A DNA stretch of 39,066 bases, from NCBI GenBank assembly GCA_964519885.1, contig CAZFLX010000022.1, positions 1 to 39,066 on the forward strand. The letters are read 5' to 3'. The notes below the pieces were generated by a model. It was not told where the DNA came from. It saw only the letters and a list, made by a program, of their open reading frames with translations, and did no database searches. Shown here piece by piece: positions 34,326-39,066 of this stretch. The position numbers and the translations under genes are program-made. This DNA is from GCA-002282575 sp964519885 (GTDB lineage: Bacteria; Pseudomonadota; Gammaproteobacteria; Thiomicrospirales; Thiomicrospiraceae). The stretch's first letter is position 1. Each line of letters begins with the position of its first letter.

Positions 34326-35015
34326 ATGTCAAAACAAATTCAACCGCGTGTGTTGTTGCTCGATGATGATGCCGATATTCGTTTGCTCTTAACAAAACTC
34401 TTGCAGCAATCGGGATTTGACGTGACAGCCGTGTCCAACATTGCTGAATTCGAGCGCAGCTTGCAGTTGCTTAACGTCGATGTGTGCTTGATGGACTGGA
34501 TGCTAGCGGGTGAAAGTGGTTTGACGGCCGCCGAGAAATTGGCACGGCAGCCTAATCGTCCGCCTGTGTTAATGTTGTCGGCCAATGCGACTTTAGATCA
34601 GCGTTTACAAGGCTTGGCGGTGGTTGATGATTACTTAACCAAACCCTTTGAACCTGCTGAATTAATCGCGCGTTTACACGCATTGCTCAGACGTTTTCGC
34701 AGCGATAAAACCACCAGTGTGTTGCAGTTGGGCAAGTGGCAGGTCGATAGCCAGCGTCAACAATTACGCACAGCGGACACGATTGTCGAGTTGACTGCAA
34801 AAGAGTGGCAGTTGGTGTGGTATTTGGTGCAACGACCGCATCGAATTGTCAGTCGGGAGCAGTTGCTCGATGCGTTAAATGAGGCTGAATCGGGCGCTAG
34901 GGCGATTGATATTCGTATTTCACGCTTGCGCAAAAAAGTAGCCGATGAAGCCTTTATCGAAACGGTTTGGGGGCAGGGATACCGTTTAGGTGAGCATCTG
35001 GTGAGTGTTTTATGA
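34326..35015 (+). CDS. OmpR-family response regulator
   Basis: A DNA-binding response regulator of 229 residues. The receiver domain has the acidic pocket LLLDDDAD near residue 10-17, the phospho-acceptor Asp57 in CLMDWMLAG, and Lys in DDYLTKPFEP. The C-terminal winged helix carries LTAKEWQLVWYLVQRPHRIVSREQLL and VWGQGYRLGE. The preferred start is the ATG at 34326 (MSKQIQPRVLLLDDD); a longer start at 34248 adds 26 residues unlike the family. The stop overlaps the kinase gene (ATGA). The divergent peptide/DUF2202 genes and the following cytochrome gene are candidate targets. Confidence 0.94.
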   Translation: MSKQIQPRVLLLDDDADIRLLLTKLLQQSGFDVTAVSNIAEFERSLQLLNVDVCLMDWMLAGESGLTAAEKLARQPNRPPVLMLSANATLDQRLQGLAVVDDYLTKPFEPAELIARLHALLRRFRSDKTTSVLQLGKWQVDSQRQQLRTADTIVELTAKEWQLVWYLVQRPHRIVSREQLLDALNEAESGARAIDIRISRLRKKVADEAFIETVWGQGYRLGEHLVSVL

Positions 35016-36094
35016 AGCAACTCAGTCGTCGGTTGCTTTGGTTGGTATTGCTGTTGCAATTGTTGGTGATGCTATTGGTGTTTTTTTCGGTTGCCATGCC
35101 TTTAGCCAAGCGTTCTGCCAGTGATTTAGCGGGATTAATGGCGATTTCTGCCAAAACTTGGCAAGAACTTTCCGTCGAGCGTCGCGTTGCGTTTGTGCAA
35201 AGCTTGCAAGAAGACACGGGATTAACCATCGAGCGGGGTGTGTTGCCGAATATTGATGAGGCTTGGAAGCCTCATTGGTATGCTGATTGGGTCGAACAAG
35301 CCCTGATTGCGCAAGGAGAGCATTCCAGTCAAGTGCATATTCAGCAGGGTATTGTCGAGGCACTGTTGCTGATTGAAGATGAACCGATTGTGTTGCGCTC
35401 TCCCAGTCCGCGCTTAGGCTGGATTTTTGGTCTGTTTTTTTGGGTTAGCTTGCTCACTATGTCGGGAACGGCATTGGCCTTATGGTGGCAAGGGCGTTGG
35501 CAACGACAAATGTTGCGTCAACAAATTATGTTGTCGGGATTAGCCCATGATTTACGCACCCCCTTAACGCGCCTGCAATTGCAGTTGGCACTATTGCCGC
35601 AACTAGACGCTTCAGAACAGAAGCTGTTTAGTGAGCAAATTCAGCGCATGTCGGAACAAATTGAAACCGCGCTACTGTTGGCTCAAGGTGAAAAGAATCG
35701 GCCATTACCTCAACAAAGCATGGAGCAAATGTGGCAAAGCTGGCAAGTCAGTTTTCCCGCTGTGAACTTTTTTTGTGAGTCCGATCCACTGCTGAATTTA
35801 ACTGTGCCAAAACTGTTAGAGCGTGTGGTGCAGAACTTGATTGTGAATGCTCAAGTGCATGGTCAGGGGAAGGTCAGTGTGAGTTTAAATCAGCAACACA
35901 ATGGCTGGAAGTTGAGCGTAACCGATGAAGGTGAGGGCGTGCCTGAAGCGGTATGGAAAGCAGTGAAAGCCTATCAACGTCCACAATCACAAGGCGTGGG
36001 GTTGGGGCTGCTCAGTAGTCTGTGGTTAGCCGAGTTAATGCAATTGCGCTTAATGCCTTGTAAAGGTGGTATGAGTATCACGCCTTTGCCGTAA
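35012..36094 (+). CDS. Sensor histidine kinase lacking HAMP
   Basis: The 360-residue inner-membrane kinase pairs with the overlapping response regulator gene. TM1 is about 8-28, a periplasmic region of about 110 residues follows (29-133), then TM2 about 134-155. The H box LSGLAHDLRTPLTRLQ has the phosphorylated His at 179 and comes about 20 residues after TM2, leaving no room for a HAMP domain. The ATPase domain has NLIVNAQVHG (N box), VTDEGEGVPE (G1) and GVGLGLLSSLWLAE (G2). The sensor region matches no family I recognise; the signal is unknown. Confidence 0.93.
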   Translation: MKQLSRRLLWLVLLLQLLVMLLVFFSVAMPLAKRSASDLAGLMAISAKTWQELSVERRVAFVQSLQEDTGLTIERGVLPNIDEAWKPHWYADWVEQALIAQGEHSSQVHIQQGIVEALLLIEDEPIVLRSPSPRLGWIFGLFFWVSLLTMSGTALALWWQGRWQRQMLRQQIMLSGLAHDLRTPLTRLQLQLALLPQLDASEQKLFSEQIQRMSEQIETALLLAQGEKNRPLPQQSMEQMWQSWQVSFPAVNFFCESDPLLNLTVPKLLERVVQNLIVNAQVHGQGKVSVSLNQQHNGWKLSVTDEGEGVPEAVWKAVKAYQRPQSQGVGLGLLSSLWLAELMQLRLMPCKGGMSITPLP

Positions 36095-36177
36095 ATTTCA
36101 TACAAATGTATCAAAGTAAACCACCACGATTGACTTACAATAGTGGGCTAGCTGGTTTGGATTAGGAGAGACGGAGC

Positions 36178-38181
36178 ATGACAACATCCATTTGGAAGCG
36201 TTCGGCAATTAGGGCAGGACTTATTACGGCTGCGGTGATGGGCTATCTTATTTACACCGATGCGTTCACGCCCGAAACTGCTTCCACAGCGTCTGTCACA
36301 GCAACGCCATCCGCGAGTAACGAGATTCGCCCTTTAGTTGGTGATATGACACCACCTGCTCATTTCAGTAATCCTTATGCGCAAGTGCCAGCTCAGTGTT
36401 ACATTGAAACGGCGAGTGGCACGCAAAACGCCTGTTTGTTTTGTCATACCAATGGCGTGTGGAAAACGGGTATGGGTAATAACAATCCGCAAGCAGGCGC
36501 TTTTGCTGACATTGGCAATTTTCAACTCGAATACAGCTTTGCACCTTACGACAATACCACCCCTTTAGCGACCATTAATCGCTGGGAAAACACCCTTTAC
36601 CCCGAAAAACTGGCGGCGCACGTAGCGAGTTTGGGCATTGATACCAATGCTTGGGATATGCAGGCTTATTTGCGCCAAGATAACTGGAGCAAGGCCTACG
36701 CGCAGCGTCCAAAGCAAGATGCTTATTGGGACGCGGGTGGCGAATCGCCATTGCGTTTATTGCCTGCGTTAAATCCTGCTGACTTGCCCGCTCAAGCCGA
36801 CGGCTTTGTGCGCAGTCAACGCATTGAAGCGGGCTTTTATAAAGACGAACAAGGCGTGATGACGGGCTGGCGCGCCATTAACTTCATGCCTTATGGCATT
36901 TTTAGTCCACAAACGGGTTCGGTTTCAGGCATTTATATTCGCTTGCCTGTGGCGTTTATGCAGAATGAACAAGGCAAGTTTGATACCGCCATTTACGCCC
37001 AAAATCTCGATTTACTGGCTAAAGCGGTACAGGATCGCTTGACGGACAGTGATGTGAAAACCTATCTAGGTAAGGCCAAGTCGATTGCGGTGCAAAAGGG
37101 CGTTTATCCCGTCGGCACGGAGTTTGCGCATCCCTTACATTATGTCGATATGGATGCCGATGGCAGTGATGCCAGTGTCAGCCGCTTCCCTGGCACACGC
37201 AGCCAACGGGTAAAAGAAGTGCGTTACATGATTAAATGGGAAGACTATAACCCCAATGGTCAACGCCCCACGGCTGGCGCTGAGCCCACCGCCATTATGG
37301 GCAGTGATGCTCAGGGTTGGGTGGATAATGGTGCGGGTTGGTATCTGGTTGGTTTTATCGAAGATGCCAAAGGCGATTTGCGCCCTCAGCAAAAAGAAGA
37401 AATGATGCAATGTATCGGCTGTCACTCGGGTGTGCGCGAAACCGAAATGCCGACTTTTACCAGCGGTGTTGGTAATACCGTCGATTCAACTTGGTCTTTC
37501 CCGCGTCAATTACCCAATGGCATGGGCTGGCAAGAAATGAATTATCTAGGTTACAACAAAACCAAGGGTACAACCCTTGCCGAACCGCACAATCGAGATA
37601 AGGATGTGGGTGAGTATCGTTTGTTTTTAGAGCATGTGGTAGGCGCGAATTTGTACGGGCAAATGCCAGGTTCGATGGAAGCTTTCCTCAGTCAACACAT
37701 CACACAAGCCAAAGGCTACTCAGCCGACTGGCCTGCGATTGATACGCAAAGCGCCCAAGGTTATAAAAACAGTAATTTGCTGCGTCAAAAGCTGTTGCGT
37801 GAGCTGACCGCTAAAGGCGATTACCTGAATGCACAGGGTCATATTCATGCGGGTTTGTTTTATCCTCCTAAAGTCGATGCCTTGGTCGCGGCGGCGCGTT
37901 ATCGTCAGGTGGTGGTGACACAAAGCTTCACTAAGGGTAAAGATGTGTTTGCGCAAACGCCCCACACCTTCAAAGCCATGCGTACGCCCGACAATCAACC
38001 CTTAAAATTAGATGGCAAACCTCACGCTTTTGGTGAAGTGATTAGTGAACGCAGTGTGGAATTAGATGATCCTGCCAGTGTTACCTATCGCGCTGGGGAT
38101 AGCTTAACGGAAATTAACCCTGAACTGCCTTTTGAGCAGGGTGGTACTTATTGGCCTGATTATCGACCATTTGTGAAGTAG
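36178..38181 (+). CDS. Large exported dihaem cytochrome c of unknown family
   Basis: The 667-residue protein starts with a signal anchor (about 11-30, rich in Ala, Ile and Leu). It has two haem-binding motifs: CLFCH at residues 86-90 and CIGCH at residues 412-416, more than 300 residues apart. Between them lies a Tyr- and Trp-rich globular region (for example RAINFMPYGIFSPQTGSVSG and FAHPLHYVDMDADGSDASVS). I do not recognise the family; an oxidase or dehydrogenase of periplasmic electron transfer is possible. A GGAG site precedes the ATG. It follows the two-component genes by 83 bp and is probably regulated by them. A hairpin with T run overlaps its stop. Confidence 0.82.
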   Translation: MTTSIWKRSAIRAGLITAAVMGYLIYTDAFTPETASTASVTATPSASNEIRPLVGDMTPPAHFSNPYAQVPAQCYIETASGTQNACLFCHTNGVWKTGMGNNNPQAGAFADIGNFQLEYSFAPYDNTTPLATINRWENTLYPEKLAAHVASLGIDTNAWDMQAYLRQDNWSKAYAQRPKQDAYWDAGGESPLRLLPALNPADLPAQADGFVRSQRIEAGFYKDEQGVMTGWRAINFMPYGIFSPQTGSVSGIYIRLPVAFMQNEQGKFDTAIYAQNLDLLAKAVQDRLTDSDVKTYLGKAKSIAVQKGVYPVGTEFAHPLHYVDMDADGSDASVSRFPGTRSQRVKEVRYMIKWEDYNPNGQRPTAGAEPTAIMGSDAQGWVDNGAGWYLVGFIEDAKGDLRPQQKEEMMQCIGCHSGVRETEMPTFTSGVGNTVDSTWSFPRQLPNGMGWQEMNYLGYNKTKGTTLAEPHNRDKDVGEYRLFLEHVVGANLYGQMPGSMEAFLSQHITQAKGYSADWPAIDTQSAQGYKNSNLLRQKLLRELTAKGDYLNAQGHIHAGLFYPPKVDALVAAARYRQVVVTQSFTKGKDVFAQTPHTFKAMRTPDNQPLKLDGKPHAFGEVISERSVELDDPASVTYRAGDSLTEINPELPFEQGGTYWPDYRPFVK

Positions 38182-38202
38182 CTAGCCAAAGCCTACTTTT
38201 TT
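38176..38202 (+). terminator. Weak Rho-independent terminator at the cytochrome gene stop
   Basis: AAGTAG (38176-38181) pairs with CTACTT (38193-38198), with further G-C pairs in the loop, followed by T to 38202. The stem includes the stop codon, so its strength is uncertain. Confidence 0.5.
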
Positions 38203-38214
38203 CCACTTAACCAC

Positions 38215-38243
38215 TTGAAAGCCATAAAATAACTTGATATTCT
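38215..38243 (+). promoter_or_regulatory. Candidate sigma-70 promoter of the phase-variable lipoprotein gene
   Basis: TTGAAA (38215-38220), 17-bp spacer, TATTCT (38238-38243). The predicted start would fall about 35 bases ahead of the ATG. The -10 box abuts a perfect inverted repeat. Confidence 0.45.
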
Positions 38244-38275
38244 GTGTCAACATTGTTTATCAACTCATTGACACA
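38243..38275. repeat. 8-bp inverted repeat TGTGTCAA ... TTGACACA
   Basis: TGTGTCAA (38243-38250) and TTGACACA (38268-38275) are perfect inverted copies 17 bases apart. They sit between the candidate -10 box and the AGGA ribosome site (38275-38278) of the lipoprotein gene. This could be a repressor operator or a leader hairpin hiding the ribosome site. Confidence 0.5.
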
Positions 38276-38285
38276 GGATAACGCT

Positions 38286-39066
38286 ATGCACCACACTGGT
38301 ATCAGCACAGCACAGCACAGCACAGCACAGCACAGCACAGCACAGCACAGCACAGCACAGCTAACTAATTTTTCTTTTTTTCGCACCCCATTAGCCACTG
38401 CCATACAGCTGATTTGCTTAACCAGTACGCTCGCCGCTTGCGGTGGTGGTGGTAGCAGTAGCAGTAGCACGCCAGAACCCACCCCTGCGCCAACGCCTGC
38501 ACCGCTGCAATCGGTTTCGGGTTATGTAGTTGATGATCCCCTAGCCGGCGCACAAGTCACACTCACCAACACCACCACAGGCGCTGTGCTTGCAACAGGT
38601 ACTTCGAATAGTGATGGTAGTTACACGCTAAACACCACACCCAATCCGCCTTATCGTGTCAGTGCGACAGGCGGTACGCTCAATGGTCAACCTTTCCCTG
38701 GTACGCTGACTGCCAGTTGTGACTTACCAACATCCTGTCATGCCACGCCTTACAGCAGTGCGCTTGACCGACTAATACAAACACGCAATATGGGCTACGA
38801 GCAAGCGAAAAGCCTGTTAGTAGCCCGTTTAGGGTTCGACTTTGACCCCTTTATGCTAGAGCTAGAAACAGGCACAGCGGTTAATCCCACACAATTCGAT
38901 TTAGCCGCCGCACGTAATGCTTTTACCAGCCAAGCTGCCATTGACGCTTGGATTACCGCCTTAGCCGCCGCAGCCGAAAATCCAGCCAACCCTTTACCTT
39001 CTGGTGCAGCCCCAACAGCAGCTCCAACAGAAGCCCCAACAGCAGCTCCAACAGCAGCTCCAACAG
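38286..39066 (+). CDS. Phase-variable lipoprotein (partial, runs off the window)
   Basis: The ATG at 38286 follows an AGGA site by 7 bases and opens a frame with no stop to the window end (260 codons). After MHHTGIS comes the repeat-encoded TAQHS series, then a signal core with Arg39 and the lipobox LTSTLAAC (Cys52). The mature part has GGGGSSSSS and Pro/Thr linkers. A small beta-sandwich (about 66-125, SGYVVDDPLAGAQVTL, NSDGSYTL) follows, then a helical segment with TPYSSALDRLIQTR and AKSLLVARLG, and finally an Ala/Pro/Thr repeat. It is probably on the cell surface or outer membrane. No family is recognised beyond the lipoprotein pattern. No in-frame ATG follows the repeat before the lipobox, so expression depends on the tract. 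Confidence 0.85.
   Translation, partial: MHHTGISTAQHSTAQHSTAQHSTAQLTNFSFFRTPLATAIQLICLTSTLAACGGGGSSSSSTPEPTPAPTPAPLQSVSGYVVDDPLAGAQVTLTNTTTGAVLATGTSNSDGSYTLNTTPNPPYRVSATGGTLNGQPFPGTLTASCDLPTSCHATPYSSALDRLIQTRNMGYEQAKSLLVARLGFDFDPFMLELETGTAVNPTQFDLAAARNAFTSQAAIDAWITALAAAAENPANPLPSGAAPTAAPTEAPTAAPTAAPT
38303..38360 (+). repeat. Pentanucleotide microsatellite (CAGCA)11 plus CAG
   Basis: Eleven perfect tandem copies of CAGCA (38303-38357) and a partial CAG end at 38360. Read in frame, three units encode the five residues of each TAQHS turn. It lies within the lipoprotein gene between start codon and lipobox. The unit length is not a multiple of three, so slippage switches the frame. No stop codon occurs in any of the three plus-strand frames within the tract. 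Confidence 0.97.
39006..39066 (+). repeat. In-frame 12-bp tandem repeat (Ala-Ala-Pro-Thr)
   Basis: Five units of the form GCAGCTCCAACA, with variants GCAGCC and GAAGCC, run from 39006 to the window edge. They encode AAPT or EAPT. The unit is a multiple of three, so copy changes alter length but not frame. The true copy number is unknown as the sequence is cut off. Confidence 0.93.

Noticed and set aside
38303..38360. CRISPR array or transposon end at the CAGCA tract
   Set aside because: The tract is a continuous 5-bp microsatellite without spacers, and no inverted terminal repeats or transposase are near.
38207..38482. Minus-strand open frame with a repeated Cys-Cys-Ala-Val-Leu pattern
   Set aside because: It is the antisense reading of the CAGCA tract; the plus frame has a ribosome site, a signal core, a lipobox and a coherent mature domain, while the minus frame has none.
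1..39066. tRNA, rRNA, insertion sequence or prophage genes
   Set aside because: No cloverleaf-like, rRNA-like, transposase or phage structural sequence was recognised when reading both strands.

Overview
The window reads as a chromosomal segment of a gammaproteobacterium with intermediate G+C. The evidence is the dnaA-dnaN-recF block facing rpmH-rnpA-yidC-mnmE, the uppP, aerobic hemF and type II thrB genes, and gammaproteobacterial families such as YcgN and the YecA-like UPF0149 proteins. A flavocytochrome c sulfide dehydrogenase with monohaem partners points to a sulfur-oxidising lifestyle, perhaps Thiotrichales-like; that placement is inference.

Layout. Positions 1-9000: msrA and a ycgN-like gene (divergent), a small membrane coiled-coil protein behind a methyl-accepting chemotaxis protein with repeated HAMP-like units, an asparagine-synthase-like amidotransferase overlapping a GT4 glycosyltransferase, and a GAF-PAS-GGDEF-EAL protein whose GGDEF motif is degenerate. 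Positions 9000-17560: argH, recF, dnaN and dnaA on the minus strand and rpmH, rnpA and yidC on the plus strand, with a TauE/SafE-type exporter between dnaA and rpmH. The divergence point, with a perfect DnaA box at 14324-14332, is the best oriC candidate. yidD is missing and rnpA overlaps yidC directly. Positions 17600-24156: mnmE, then a tightly packed plus-strand run thrB, tsaC, two YecA-like genes, uppP, a DUF4156 lipoprotein gene and hemF, closed by a UUCG-loop terminator.

Positions 24230-29074 hold a metal-efflux operon: a small exported His-rich protein, an RND adaptor, a heavy-metal RND pump and a DUF3240-like protein, with no outer-membrane channel gene. Positions 29166-31815 (minus) encode a Tat-exported FccB-like flavoprotein, a monohaem cytochrome and a lipoprotein ending in a near copy of that cytochrome. 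A membrane-anchored LuxR-type regulator lies divergently upstream. Positions 32584-36094 hold a DUF2202 lipoprotein and a Gln/Gly-rich exported peptide (minus), divergent from an OmpR-type response regulator and a HAMP-less histidine kinase. A large dihaem cytochrome c follows at 36178-38181.

The most striking feature is at the right edge. An open lipoprotein gene (38286 to the window end) begins with a pentanucleotide tract, 11 copies of CAGCA plus CAG, between its start codon and its lipobox. In this sequence the frame is open. Gain or loss of one unit puts a TAA stop within 8 bases after the tract in either other frame. This is the layout of an on/off phase-variable surface lipoprotein. 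The same gene carries an in-frame 12-bp repeat (Ala-Ala-Pro-Thr) running off the window.
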